A DNA stretch of 64,000 nt from Nitrospira sp. CG24D (GTDB lineage Bacteria; Nitrospirota; Nitrospiria; Nitrospirales; Nitrospiraceae): positions 62,001 through 126,000 of the forward strand of contig NEWQ02000013.1 in NCBI GenBank assembly GCA_002869855.2, written 5' to 3'. Position 1 is the stretch's first letter. Each line of letters opens with the position of its first letter. Below the pieces are notes generated by a model that saw nothing but the letters and a program-made list of their open reading frames with translations, searched no databases and was not told where the DNA came from. Positions 8,356-16,598 of the stretch are shown here, piece after piece. The translations under genes and the position numbers were made by a program.

Positions 8356-9365
8356 GGTTGGCCTCCTTTGGGAGGGAGAGGAGCTGGTGTTTGGATGAGC
8401 TTAGATATCACAATAGATCTCTCCGTGCTCACCAAAGCTTCCATGGTTAGTGTAATCAAATGAGCATAGGGTTGTAAACTGTTCTCGAAATCATTTTCCA
8501 CCTTCCCTGGAGCGAAGGACTCAAAAAAATAGGGCTCAGAGCAATCTATGCTAAGGGCTCCATAGGGTACATCACTTTCAGCTCCAAACAATGGAATTGC
8601 AAGGATGCTCTTATATGGCTTGTTCTGCTGTCCTTCTGGATAGGCGTGACTTAACACGCCAACACTTAGTACCTTACGCGTTTGCATAGCTCGACCGCAG
8701 AGCATTGTTGCCTTTGGATATCTCGCTGGAATTGGCCGTTGATATTCTGGGGAGTGGGAAAACCTATCTCTGGCTATTACAACCAGATCTGTTCCGTCTT
8801 CGAGGAGAAGGTTGGCAAATACACGTGGACGATCATTGCGGAAGTTGCCTCCATGATCACGCACGTGCAAGACAATCACGTCGAGGAGATCGCGTATGAT
8901 GACGTGAACCTCATCGATGGTCGCCGTCTGGTGAGTAATATGGCGATTAAGTCGCTGGATGATTGCTGCAGTAACTGACTTTCGTTGAGCACGCCAGACT
9001 CTTCCTGCGCCAGGACTAAGTATTTTTTGAAGAGTCACGCTCCGATTGATTATATTTGCTCCCATGCCGGCGGCTGTTACGATGACGAAATACAAAATGA
9101 AAGCCTGCCAATCGAAGCCCTTCTGACTCGAGTCCCGTGCCCCTTGAGCGAACGCAACTGCAAGAGCTGGAAGGGCGCTATAGAGAACTAACTGGATAAA
9201 TCCCCGTATACCAACCTCTACTCCAAACATCTTCTTTGTAAGGTAATAGATTTTGACGAGGAATCGCCTCCCATCTTCAAACAGCAGCAGGATGACGAAG
9301 GCGAGCACAAGCGCCGCCCCCAAAAAGAGCGCTGCTATGCCCGCTATACCCATAGGAGTGAACAT
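8352..9365 (-). CDS. Membrane protein with a GAF-like cytoplasmic domain
   Basis: A 337-residue protein with three hydrophobic segments: residues ~5-28, ~55-75 and ~90-108. About 220 soluble residues follow. That part looks like a GAF-type sensor fold: a helical lead (VTAAIIQRLNRHITHQTATIDEV), then LLLEDGTDLVVIARD, a PKATMLCGRAMQTRKVLSVGV stretch and YKSILAIPLFG...YGALSIDCSEPYFF, which is the typical GAF end strand. No kinase, cyclase or other output domain follows. It is translationally coupled to the 77-residue membrane protein downstream. The function is unknown; a two-component sensory or defence-type accessory module is possible but unproven. Confidence 0.65.
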   Translation of the reverse strand: MFTPMGIAGIAALFLGAALVLAFVILLLFEDGRRFLVKIYYLTKKMFGVEVGIRGFIQLVLYSALPALAVAFAQGARDSSQKGFDWQAFILYFVIVTAAGMGANIINRSVTLQKILSPGAGRVWRAQRKSVTAAIIQRLNRHITHQTATIDEVHVIIRDLLDVIVLHVRDHGGNFRNDRPRVFANLLLEDGTDLVVIARDRFSHSPEYQRPIPARYPKATMLCGRAMQTRKVLSVGVLSHAYPEGQQNKPYKSILAIPLFGAESDVPYGALSIDCSEPYFFESFAPGKVENDFENSLQPYAHLITLTMEALVSTERSIVISKLIQTPAPLPPKGGQP

Positions 9366-9687
9366 AAAAGATAGTGTTGGCTAGGCCTTAATGCTGTGCA
9401 GATGCTAGAAATCCTGTCGGCCACACCGCAAGAGTTTAATCTGTTGACCATAGAAGGTCAAACTATGGAATCCTCCTTGATGTCAGTGAGACTCTATTTC
9501 TGCCGTGTTTCTTGATTTTTGTTGGGGTGCATTGGGATAAAGAGGGTAACCCCCTCTTCATCTCTTTTGCAGTTGCAGTGCTTGATTCTAGTGCGATGAA
9601 AGTTCGCCCGGGTTAGCTTGGGTCATAAGCCACTTAAGGATGTGTAAGGTGCCAATTCTGGTCGGCACTGAGCAACTTGCGCGTTCT
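9366..9687. other. AT-rich gene-free stretch with overlapping inverted repeats
   Basis: About 320 bp without a convincing gene, noticeably AT-richer than the neighbouring DNA. It contains two interleaved short inverted repeats: TTGACC at 9444-9449 with GGTCAA at 9456-9461, and CCATAG at 9448-9453 with CTATGG at 9463-9468. Any promoter of the GAF-like gene should lie here. No clear -35/-10 pair was identified. Confidence 0.5.
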
Positions 9688-9945
9688 TTATTTCTTAAAT
9701 ATTAATCTCGGCTCCGTCATGTTCCCCATCGAGACGGCTACCAGTTCCCACCCGCTTGATCCGAACTCGTTCAGCTTGGATTGCATATTCTGAGTGTCGG
9801 GAAGCACCTCGACGATTTGGTACTGGAACCGCTTCTGTTCTTGCGCCTTCGCGGTGAACGGCTGCCCCATGAGCAGCAGGAGTCCCAATGCACCAAGGCT
9901 GATGCCCGCGACCATCCAGGCAAATGACGGATGTATCTTCTGCAT
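9688..9945 (-). CDS. DUF4177-like small exported or anchored protein
   Basis: An 85-residue protein with a hydrophobic N-terminal segment (residues ~10-28, ending near AKA) that is a signal peptide or anchor. A short domain follows of the DUF4177 pattern: FQYQIVEVLPD, then QSKLNEFGSSGWELVAVS and a final LIFKK. DUF4177 proteins are small beta-alpha-beta modules of unknown function. It starts 31 bp after the stop of the dienelactone hydrolase gene on the same strand and may be co-transcribed with it. Confidence 0.7.
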   Translation of the reverse strand: MQKIHPSFAWMVAGISLGALGLLLLMGQPFTAKAQEQKRFQYQIVEVLPDTQNMQSKLNEFGSSGWELVAVSMGNMTEPRLIFKK

Positions 9946-9975
9946 AGATCACCTCCATGTACTCGTACGTTAGCG

Positions 9976-10836
9976 TTAGACCACACCAAGTTGTTTGAAC
10001 CATTCTCGCAGCCGGTTCCATCCATCTTCTGCCTGTTCTTTGCGATAGCTTGGCCGATAGTCGGCGAAGAAGGCGTGCGGCGTGTCCGGATAGACGACGA
10101 CGTGGGAAGGACTGTTTGCCGCTTTGAGAGCAGTCTGCATGCGTTCTACTGTGTCGAGCGGAATTCCCTGATCGCTTCCGCCGTAGAGTCCCAGCACCGG
10201 CGCATTCACACTCCCTGCGACATCGATCGGATGCTTCGGCTGAAGCTCGCTTGAGTTGCCGACGAGTCGGCCATACCAGGCGACGCCTGCTTTGAGCTGG
10301 CGGCTGTGCGCTGCATAGAGCCAGACGATTCGTCCGCCCCAGCAAAACCCTGTGATGCCAAGTTTCTTGATGTTGCCGTCGCCGCTGGCTTTGACCCAGG
10401 CGACTGCCGCATCGAGGTCTGCCATGACCTGTGCGTCCGGCACCCGCGAAACGACTTTGCGGATCTCATCGATCCCGGACAGCTTCGAGACGTCGCCCTG
10501 CCTGGCATAGAGTTCGGGAGCGATGGCGAGATAGCCCAGCCTGGCGAATCGCCGGCACACATCTTTAATATGTTCATGGACGCCGAAGATTTCCTGGACG
10601 ACTAACACGACAGGGAACGAACGTCCCTGTGACGGCATGGCGCGATAGGCCGGTATGTCGCCGTCGCCGGTCGGAATGCTGACATCACCGGTAGTCAGAC
10701 CGCCTGTTTCTGTTGTGATGGTTTCAGCCGTAACGGGACGGACGGCCAGTGCGAATCCTACTGCCAGTGTGGACACCATGAAGCCGCGTCTGGTCATCCC
10801 CGGTGCGGATCGCTCATCGCCCTGGTTCTGCTCCAT
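9976..10836 (-). CDS. Dienelactone hydrolase family protein, Tat-type leader
   Basis: A 286-residue alpha/beta hydrolase. The leader contains a twin-arginine motif ([17 protein letters not shown], residues ~15-31), pointing to Tat export. The catalytic Cys is in GFCWGG (near residue 163), the Asp in YGGSDQGIP (near 220) and the His in PDTPHAFF (near 252). This is the Cys-Asp-His triad of dienelactone hydrolases. YAFRMPSQ-like sequence at the start and [10 protein letters not shown] fit the family. The substrate is unknown. The Tat-exported version suggests action outside the cytoplasm on small lactones or esters. Confidence 0.88.
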   Translation of the reverse strand: MEQNQGDERSAPGMTRRGFMVSTLAVGFALAVRPVTAETITTETGGLTTGDVSIPTGDGDIPAYRAMPSQGRSFPVVLVVQEIFGVHEHIKDVCRRFARLGYLAIAPELYARQGDVSKLSGIDEIRKVVSRVPDAQVMADLDAAVAWVKASGDGNIKKLGITGFCWGGRIVWLYAAHSRQLKAGVAWYGRLVGNSSELQPKHPIDVAGSVNAPVLGLYGGSDQGIPLDTVERMQTALKAANSPSHVVVYPDTPHAFFADYRPSYRKEQAEDGWNRLREWFKQLGVV

Positions 10837-10872
10837 ATGCTGTACTCCTACAATTCGTACGCAGAGGAATGT

Positions 10873-10950
10873 TCAGGGATGCGCCACGCGCCAGTTGTGG
10901 CCGGTGCCGAGATCGACTTTGAGCGGGACGGAGAGTTTGGCAAGCAAGGG
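10873..10950 (-). pseudogene. Remnant 3' end of a second polA copy
   Basis: Read on the minus strand this encodes SVPLKVDLGTGHNWRVAHP and a TGA stop, the C-terminus of DNA polymerase I. The 50 bases at 10877-10926 match 11543-11592 at the end of the intact polA with a single mismatch. Upstream codons (PNSDPLLAKL) are diverged from the intact gene. It is a relic of a related but non-identical polA allele, separated from the intact gene by the hic module. Confidence 0.85.
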
Positions 10951-10966
10951 ATCACTATTAGGTAGG

Positions 10967-11176
10967 TCAAGCGAAGGCTAGCCGGCCTTTAGGTTCAGGA
11001 ATCGGGCGGCCAAGATCCTTAGCCGTCTCAATCCATTCCTGGATCACAGTTTCAACGTGCGCCAGGGCTTCTTGGTAGGTTGCACCATCGGCCGCACAGC
11101 CAGGCAATTCCGGCACTTCGGCAATGAAGGCCTGATCGTCCTTGCTCCAATAGATGATCACTTCGTATTTACTCAT
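10967..11176 (-). CDS. hicB: HicB family antitoxin
   Basis: A 69-residue protein with the partial RNase-H-like HicB fold: KYEVIIYWSKDDQAFIAEVPELPGC, then ADGATYQEALAHVETVIQEWI and a short GRPIPEP tail. HicB neutralises the mRNA-cleaving toxin HicA. The long C-terminal DNA-binding domain of some HicBs is absent, which is common in short HicBs. Its start overlaps the end of the hicA remnant by 8 nt. The whole module lies between two copies of the polA 3' end. Confidence 0.88.
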   Translation of the reverse strand: MSKYEVIIYWSKDDQAFIAEVPELPGCAADGATYQEALAHVETVIQEWIETAKDLGRPIPEPKGRLAFA

Positions 11177-11342
11177 CTACCTCGCCTCCCAGCTGATATC
11201 GAAGGATGACTTGGCGAACCTGTTTCACTTGATACGGTTTCGCATGAGTGCCTTTGGATTGGAGGTTTAAGATCTCCTCAACCCCGGACCTTGTGTAAAT
11301 ATGATGGCTCCCACGAATCCGCTCTTCAAATCCCAGCCCCAA
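11169..11342 (-). pseudogene. hicA: HicA-type toxin, N-terminally truncated
   Basis: The minus-strand frame encodes a clear HicA core: GFEERIRGSHHIYTRSG (with the catalytic His of the GSHH motif) followed by GTHAKPYQVKQVR. It ends overlapping hicB by 8 nt. No ATG or GTG start with the usual N-terminal helix is found. The nearest possible start is TTG at 11342, giving 57 residues and lacking the first strand and helix. Upstream codons do not look like HicA. The toxin is probably broken, or starts at a rare codon. Confidence 0.6.
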
Positions 11343-11538
11343 TAATAAATGTCGAAGCCCCCTCGAACGAAATATTGGCGTCCGATGTCCCGCGCAAAAT
11401 ACGTTCGAGTAGTTTGTCTGATCGTGTCACTCGATTGTCTGATTGCGTGAAGAATGGTTCGGCACTCGTCTCGGACGAATTCTATAGCTGTCCTCTCGTC
11501 CTGTCAAAATCGGGTTCCCAGAGTCTTCCGGTCACGGC

Positions 11539-14193
11539 CTACGGATGCGCCACGCGCCAGTTGTGGCCGGTGCCGAGGTCGACTTTGAGCGGCACTGACA
11601 AGTGTAGCTCTTTGCCGACGCCTTCCATCTCGTGCTTCACCAGCCGCTTGGCTTCGTCCAGTTCCTTCTCCGATACTTCGAAGATCAATTCGTCATGGAC
11701 CTGAAGGATCATCTTCGTGTGCGGCATCTCGTGATGCAGTGCTTTGCTCACATTGATCATTGCTACCTTGATCAGGTCAGCGGCTGAGCCCTGGATGGGG
11801 CTGTTCACCGCCATGCGCTCGCCGAAGCCGCGCTGCACGGGATCGCCGCTTTGCAGTTCGGGAATCGGCCGCCGCCGTCCCAGGATCGTGGTGGTGAAGC
11901 CCTTTTCTTTGCCTTCGGCGATATTCCGATCCATCAGGGCGCGGACACCGGCATACTTTTCAAAATAAGTCTCGATGTATTTCTTGGCTTCCGCCTGCGG
12001 GACGCCGATGTTCTGCGAGAGGCCGAAGGGGCTGATGCCGTACACGATGCCGAAGACGACGCTCTTGGCCGCCCTCCGCATCTCGCGCGTGATCTGCGAG
12101 GCGGGGAGATGGAAAATGTCCGTGGCGGTCGCCATGTGAATGTCTTCGCCCTTCTCAAACACTTCGAGCAAGCGCGGATCCTGTGAGAGATGCGCGAGGA
12201 TGCGTGGCTCGATCTGGCTATAGTCGGCGCAGAGCAGCGTATGGCCTTTCGGCGCGATGAAGGCTTCGCGAATGCGCAGGCCGTAGTCGCCCTTCACGGG
12301 GATGTTCTGCAGATTGGGATCGGTCGATGAAAGCCGTCCGGTCGCCGCGACGGTTTGATTCAGCGATGTGTGGAGCCGTTTTGTCTCGGGATTTACGAGT
12401 TCCGGCAGCGCATCGACATAGGTCGATTTGAGTTTGCTGATGCTGCGATAGGCCAGGATCTGCGCAGGTAAATCGTGCTGGGTCGCGAGCTGCGTGAGAG
12501 TGTCTTCGTCGGTCGAATAGCCGGTTTTTGTCTTGCGGCCCGGCTTGAGGCCGAGTTTCTCGAAGAGCACGACGGCCAGTTGCTTCGGCGAATTGATATT
12601 GAATTCGCCGCCCGCCAAGCCGGCGATGGTTTCCATCATCTTGTCGAGCTCGTGCTCCAATTCCTTGCTCAATACTCTCAGTCCCTCGACGTCGAGCAGG
12701 AAACCGTTCCGTTCGATCTCGGCCAGCACCGGCACGAGAGGCATTTCAATGTCATGAAATAGTTTCAGGCTGCCTTGGGCGGTTAGTCGCTCGATCATGA
12801 CCGGAGCCAGTTGGGTCAGCACAGTGGCCTGTTCGGCGGCTTCGTCGCGGGAGCCGGTATCTTCATCGAAGAGCGATTGCGGCGCCTTGGCTTCGGGGCG
12901 GGACTCGCCCAAGCGATGGCCCACGGCCTCCATGGCGATGGTCGCGAGGCTGTGATCGCGGCGATTGGGATTCAACAGATAGTCCGCGACCATCGTATCG
13001 AGATAGGGACCGGAGACGGTGACGCCGATGCGATGGAAGGCGAGCAGCGTGGCTTTCAGGTCGTGCACGACTTTGGTGCGCGTCTGGTCATGCAAGAGCG
13101 TCGTGATCGGGCGCATATACGTGTGCACATCGAGCGGGAAGAAGGCGGTGTGGCCTCCCGATGAGAGCGCGAAGCCGAGTACGTCGGCCCGGACGCTGGC
13201 CCCTCCTGAGAGGAGACATTGCACCGCGAGCGGACTTCCCACCGGGAGGCTTTTGACGAACCGTTCTGCCGAGGGCTCGTCTTCGATGATCGTGAGTGCC
13301 GCTGCCGGAGCCTCAGCCGGCTTGGTTGCAGGTTGCAGCGTTTTCAGCAGGGCGGTGAATTCGAGTTCGCGGAGCAGGTCGGTCAGTTGGTCCTGATGCG
13401 GCGGCTTGACCCGGAAGGCCTCCGCGTCGAATTCGACCGGGCTGTTCACGTCGATGGTCGCCAGCTTGCGGCTGAGCCGGGCGTTGTCGGCCTGCTCGAT
13501 CAGCATCGCCTTGATGCGGGGCGGTGTGACTTCCTCGACGCGGCGGAGCAATTCGTCGATCGTACCGAACTGCGCGATGAGTTTGACGGCCGTTTTTTCA
13601 CCGATGCCTTTGACGCCGGGGATGTTGTCCGAGGCATCGCCCATGAGACCCATGATCTCAATGACCCGCGCCGGTTCAACGCCGAACTTCTCGACGCAAT
13701 CGGGTTCGCCGGACCATTTGTCCTTCACGGGATCATAGATGCGCACGTGCGGCGTGATGAGCTGCAGCATATCCTTGTCGCCGGTGACGATCACGACGTC
13801 ATCGCCGGCGCGCTCCGCTTTGTAGGCGAGCGTGCCGATCAGATCGTCCGCTTCGTAGCCGGCCTGTTTCACGGCGGGAATGTTCAAAGCTTCCACGGCT
13901 CGGTGGATATAGGGGATTTGCGCGCTCATGCCCTCGGGCATGGGGGGGCGCTGGGCTTTGTATTCTTTGAACTCCTGCTGTCGCAGCGTCGGTCCCCGCT
14001 CATCGAACGCGACGACGATCCCGTCAGGTTTCCGCTCGCGCAGGATTTTCAGCAGCGTGGTCATGAAGCCATAGACCGCGTTCGTCTGGAGGCCCTTGGA
14101 ATTGTTCAACGCGGGAAGGGCGAAGAAGGCACGATAGATGTAGGCGCTTCCATCGATCAGATAAAGCGTCTTGCGGCTGGAGTCAGTTATCAT
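11539..14193 (-). CDS. polA: DNA polymerase I
   Basis: An 884-residue polymerase for gap filling and Okazaki-fragment maturation. The 5' nuclease domain is at ~1-290 (LYLIDGSAYIYRAFF, then VVIVTGDKDMLQL). The degenerate exonuclease-like domain is at ~310-490. The polymerase domain (~500-884) has motif A (CADYSQIEPRILAHLSQ), motif B (RRAAKSVVFGIVYG) and motif C (QVHDELIFEV). The proofreading residues are missing: no D-x-E in the first exo motif (LAVQCLLSGG), HDLKAT replaces NLKYD, and no Y-xxx-D is seen in the third. It should polymerise and remove primers but not proofread, like Taq polymerase. The 143-residue membrane-protein gene lies just upstream. Confidence 0.97.
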   Translation of the reverse strand: MITDSSRKTLYLIDGSAYIYRAFFALPALNNSKGLQTNAVYGFMTTLLKILRERKPDGIVVAFDERGPTLRQQEFKEYKAQRPPMPEGMSAQIPYIHRAVEALNIPAVKQAGYEADDLIGTLAYKAERAGDDVVIVTGDKDMLQLITPHVRIYDPVKDKWSGEPDCVEKFGVEPARVIEIMGLMGDASDNIPGVKGIGEKTAVKLIAQFGTIDELLRRVEEVTPPRIKAMLIEQADNARLSRKLATIDVNSPVEFDAEAFRVKPPHQDQLTDLLRELEFTALLKTLQPATKPAEAPAAALTIIEDEPSAERFVKSLPVGSPLAVQCLLSGGASVRADVLGFALSSGGHTAFFPLDVHTYMRPITTLLHDQTRTKVVHDLKATLLAFHRIGVTVSGPYLDTMVADYLLNPNRRDHSLATIAMEAVGHRLGESRPEAKAPQSLFDEDTGSRDEAAEQATVLTQLAPVMIERLTAQGSLKLFHDIEMPLVPVLAEIERNGFLLDVEGLRVLSKELEHELDKMMETIAGLAGGEFNINSPKQLAVVLFEKLGLKPGRKTKTGYSTDEDTLTQLATQHDLPAQILAYRSISKLKSTYVDALPELVNPETKRLHTSLNQTVAATGRLSSTDPNLQNIPVKGDYGLRIREAFIAPKGHTLLCADYSQIEPRILAHLSQDPRLLEVFEKGEDIHMATATDIFHLPASQITREMRRAAKSVVFGIVYGISPFGLSQNIGVPQAEAKKYIETYFEKYAGVRALMDRNIAEGKEKGFTTTILGRRRPIPELQSGDPVQRGFGERMAVNSPIQGSAADLIKVAMINVSKALHHEMPHTKMILQVHDELIFEVSEKELDEAKRLVKHEMEGVGKELHLSVPLKVDLGTGHNWRVAHP

Positions 14194-14199
14194 GGCGGT

Positions 14200-14631
14200 T
14201 TACGAATCGGGCGCGAGGGTCAGGGGTGGTTTGTCGAACTTGGCGCGTATTGCATTGAGGGCCTGCAACACGGTGTGCTGGCCGACGATCTTCGCTTCCA
14301 GCTTCCGCTTGCCCGGAAAATCCAGGAGCGAGATGCCGATGAGCATGGTCAGGATCCCCTGGCCTGGAAGAAACAGCATAGCGAGACCGGCCAGCAGAAA
14401 CACGGCCCCGACCACATTCTTGACGATCAGCCCGGCCAATCGAAGAACCGGGTGGTGATCCTTCATCCAATGCCGAGGCGTGCGCGTGTCGAAGTAATCG
14501 GCCGGGAGCCGCACCATGATGAACGGTATGGCGATCAGGGTACCGATAAACCCGACCAGCGAACCTACTGTCAGCCAGATGAGCACGTGGACCGGGACAT
14601 ATTGTGTGACTGTCGCGAGAATGGCATCCAT
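14200..14631 (-). CDS. PGPGW-type transmembrane protein
   Basis: A 143-residue inner-membrane protein with hydrophobic segments at ~10-40 (two closely spaced) and ~65-100, including the family-like turn LFLPGQGILTMLIGISLLDFPGK. A soluble tail of about 35 residues follows. The family is widespread and of unknown function. It ends 6 bp before the polA start on the same strand, so polA may be co-transcribed from its promoter. Confidence 0.7.
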   Translation of the reverse strand: MDAILATVTQYVPVHVLIWLTVGSLVGFIGTLIAIPFIMVRLPADYFDTRTPRHWMKDHHPVLRLAGLIVKNVVGAVFLLAGLAMLFLPGQGILTMLIGISLLDFPGKRKLEAKIVGQHTVLQALNAIRAKFDKPPLTLAPDS

Positions 14632-14687
14632 GCGGGGGAGATCCTAGCATGGGGATCCTCTTAACCGGAAGGGCCAGGCGCGCATGG

Positions 14688-14717
14688 TTTACCTCGGAAA
14701 GGGCGGCATCATATAAT
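14688..14717 (+). promoter_or_regulatory. Probable sigma70 promoter for the secreted protein gene at 14751
   Basis: A perfect TATAAT at 14712-14717 with TTTACC (4 of 6) 18 bp upstream, 34 bp before ATG 14751. Confidence 0.5.
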
Positions 14718-14750
14718 GGCGGCAGTATTTCCGGAGAGAGCGAATCCTTT

Positions 14751-15110
14751 ATGCGTATGCGGGCTCTCATGACCTGGCGACTGCTGGTATTTTCGGCCTG
14801 CTTGGCATTGCCCGGGGTGATGTTGTGTGCGGTTCCCGGGGTTGTGTCGGCCGAGGCGAAAGACGATCTCCAGGTTGAAATTACGAAAAAGGGGCTGGGG
14901 AAAGAAGTGGTCATCACCCAGGGCGCGAAAGAATGGTTTATGCTGATTGAAGTGACCCCGGAAAATACGGTGGTGGTCCGACAGGAAAAGGATCACGACA
15001 AGTACCTCGTCGATGAAAGCGAAACCCACGACCGGCCGTTGGTGCCTGCCGAAGTCGACGCGGCCATTGCCGACTACATTAATAGCGTGAAGGCCCGCGC
15101 CAAGAAGTAA
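14751..15110 (+). CDS. Small secreted hypothetical protein
   Basis: ATG 14751 begins a 119-residue precursor with a signal peptide ending near VSAEA. GGAGAG lies about 10 nt upstream, so the longer frame from 14649 is rejected. The mature part is a short charged beta-rich domain (LQVEITKKGLGKEVVI, WFMLIEVTPENTVVV) with a helical C-terminal end rich in Lys and Ala. The family was not recognised. It precedes the DsrE-like gene by 7 bp and is probably co-transcribed. Confidence 0.6.
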   Translation: MRMRALMTWRLLVFSACLALPGVMLCAVPGVVSAEAKDDLQVEITKKGLGKEVVITQGAKEWFMLIEVTPENTVVVRQEKDHDKYLVDESETHDRPLVPAEVDAAIADYINSVKARAKK

Positions 15111-15117
15111 CGGCACC

Positions 15118-15537
15118 ATGTCCAAGAAGCCCAAATTCGTCATCTTCGCGCATAACGCCACCTACGATAAGCTGCACCAAGTCGCGACGCTTGGCATGAC
15201 GGCTGCGGCGATGGGCAAAGACGTGATCGTCGTGCTGTTGTTCTGGACGATCAAGAAGTTGGCCGAAGGGAAGATCGACCAGATCGACTTTCCGCCGGAG
15301 TATGCGGACTCTGCCGAGGAAGTCGCTCGCTTGTTGAAAGAGAAGAAGGTGCCGAAGATTTCTGAAATGTTTCAGGATGCCAAGCATGTCGGCCATTTTC
15401 GCCTGATCGCCTGCAGCGCCGGCCTGGAATATATGGGCGTGGACGGAAAAGCGGTTGAGGCGAAGGTCGATGAAGTCTTAGGCTTGCCCGCTATATTGAG
15501 TCTGACGGCTGAGGCGGAGACGAAGCTCTTCATCTGA
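15118..15537 (+). CDS. DsrE/peroxiredoxin-like family protein
   Basis: A 139-residue alpha/beta protein of the DsrE/DsrF superfamily, small cytoplasmic proteins that often handle persulfide sulfur or act as scaffolds. Visible are KPKFVIFAHNATYDKLHQVATLGMTAAAMGKDVIVVLLFW at the start and the Cys-containing FRLIACSAGLEYMG strand near residue 97. The protein ends in KLFI, like the second DsrE-type protein of the window (18451-18981), which ends NLFI. The single conserved Cys could carry a persulfide; this is an inference. Confidence 0.75.
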   Translation: MSKKPKFVIFAHNATYDKLHQVATLGMTAAAMGKDVIVVLLFWTIKKLAEGKIDQIDFPPEYADSAEEVARLLKEKKVPKISEMFQDAKHVGHFRLIACSAGLEYMGVDGKAVEAKVDEVLGLPAILSLTAEAETKLFI

Positions 15538-15615
15538 ATGCGTCGCTCGTGAAGCGTCGTTCGTATCTCGCAAGCGGATTCGTTCCCACAACGATTCACG
15601 AGATACGCTTCACGC

Positions 15616-16275
15616 TTAACGGCTTTTGGGAACTCCCACCCGATCACAATACTCCGTCAGTTTGCACTTGCTGCACCAGGGAGAGACCGGTTGGCAGAGG
15701 TTCTGCCCGAAGGGCACGAGCAGATCGTTGAAGGTGATCCAGTACTGCGCAGGGAGTTTCCGGCGCAACGCTTCTTCACTCTCGTCAGGTGTTTTGGTCT
15801 TGATGTAGCCCCAGCGGTTGCTGATCCGGTGCACGTGAATATCGACGCAGATGCCCGGTTTGCCGTAGCCGACCGTGACGACCAGGTTGGCAGTCTTTCG
15901 TCCTACCCCAGAGAGTGTGACCAGCTCATCGATGGAATTGGGGACGATCCCGCCGTATGTTTCTAGGATCCGCTGACAAATTTTGTGAATGGATTTGGCT
16001 TTTGTCCGGTAGAAGCAGACCGGGTAAATGGCCTGTTCAATTTTCTCGAGTGGAAGCGCCAGCATTGTGGCCGGCTCATGCGCCAGGGCAAACAGCCGTT
16101 CGCTGGCTTCACCGGTGGTTTTGTCTTTGGTGCGGAGGCTGAGGAGGCAGGAAATCAGAATGCGGAACGGATCGCGGTTCGATTCTCGCGCCACGATCCC
16201 CACGACCGGTTCCTGCCATTGACGGATCTCTCGCCTGACGATCCTGATGGCGGCATGGATCTGGTCCTGACGCAT
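15616..16275 (-). CDS. nth: Endonuclease III
   Basis: A 219-residue base-excision-repair glycosylase/AP lyase for oxidised pyrimidines. The helix-hairpin-helix LSGVGRKTANLVV carries the catalytic Lys (near residue 124), followed by the catalytic Asp in CVDIHVHRISNRWG. The C-terminal [4Fe-4S] loop has the expected C-x6-C-x2-C-x5-C spacing (CQPVSPWCSKC...C). The length is normal. It lies alone on the minus strand, convergent to the DsrE-like gene. Confidence 0.95.
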   Translation of the reverse strand: MRQDQIHAAIRIVRREIRQWQEPVVGIVARESNRDPFRILISCLLSLRTKDKTTGEASERLFALAHEPATMLALPLEKIEQAIYPVCFYRTKAKSIHKICQRILETYGGIVPNSIDELVTLSGVGRKTANLVVTVGYGKPGICVDIHVHRISNRWGYIKTKTPDESEEALRRKLPAQYWITFNDLLVPFGQNLCQPVSPWCSKCKLTEYCDRVGVPKSR

Positions 16276-16353
16276 CTGGTCCGACTAGCGTAGAGTGGAG
16301 GAGCACGCTGACCGAGGAGGGAGCACGAGGAACGCTCAGCCCGAGGCTGTCAG

Positions 16354-16548
16354 CTACTCAGGCTTCCGCTTGGACAACCACTTCTGACGGCGGCGTTGAG
16401 CTTCGCGCAGCTTCGCTTTTTTCCTGACGCTCGGCTTCTCGTAGAAACGGCGACGCTTCAGTTCGCGGAACAAACCTTCGCCTGCCAGCTTCTTCTTGGC
16501 AACCTTCAGAGCTTTTTCAACGTTGTTATTGAAAACTTTAATTTCCAT
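16354..16548 (-). CDS. rpsU: 30S ribosomal protein S21
   Basis: A 64-residue, very basic protein. The S21 pattern is clear: MEIKVFNNNVEKALKVAKK, then GEGLFRELKRRRFYEKPS, and an Arg/Lys-rich helix at the C-terminus. S21 takes part in initiation on the 30S platform near the anti-Shine-Dalgarno. It stands alone between nth and the formiminotransferase gene on the same strand. Confidence 0.95.
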   Translation of the reverse strand: MEIKVFNNNVEKALKVAKKKLAGEGLFRELKRRRFYEKPSVRKKAKLREAQRRRQKWLSKRKPE

Positions 16549-16598
16549 CCGGTCCGACTTTCCACTTTCTCAGGCCGTGCCTGGCTACACCCATGACA

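Noticed and set aside
13219..14664. A 481-codon plus-strand frame opposite polA
   Set aside because: It lies wholly antisense to the conserved polA and upstream membrane-protein genes and reads as an Asp/Arg/His-rich shadow without any domain.
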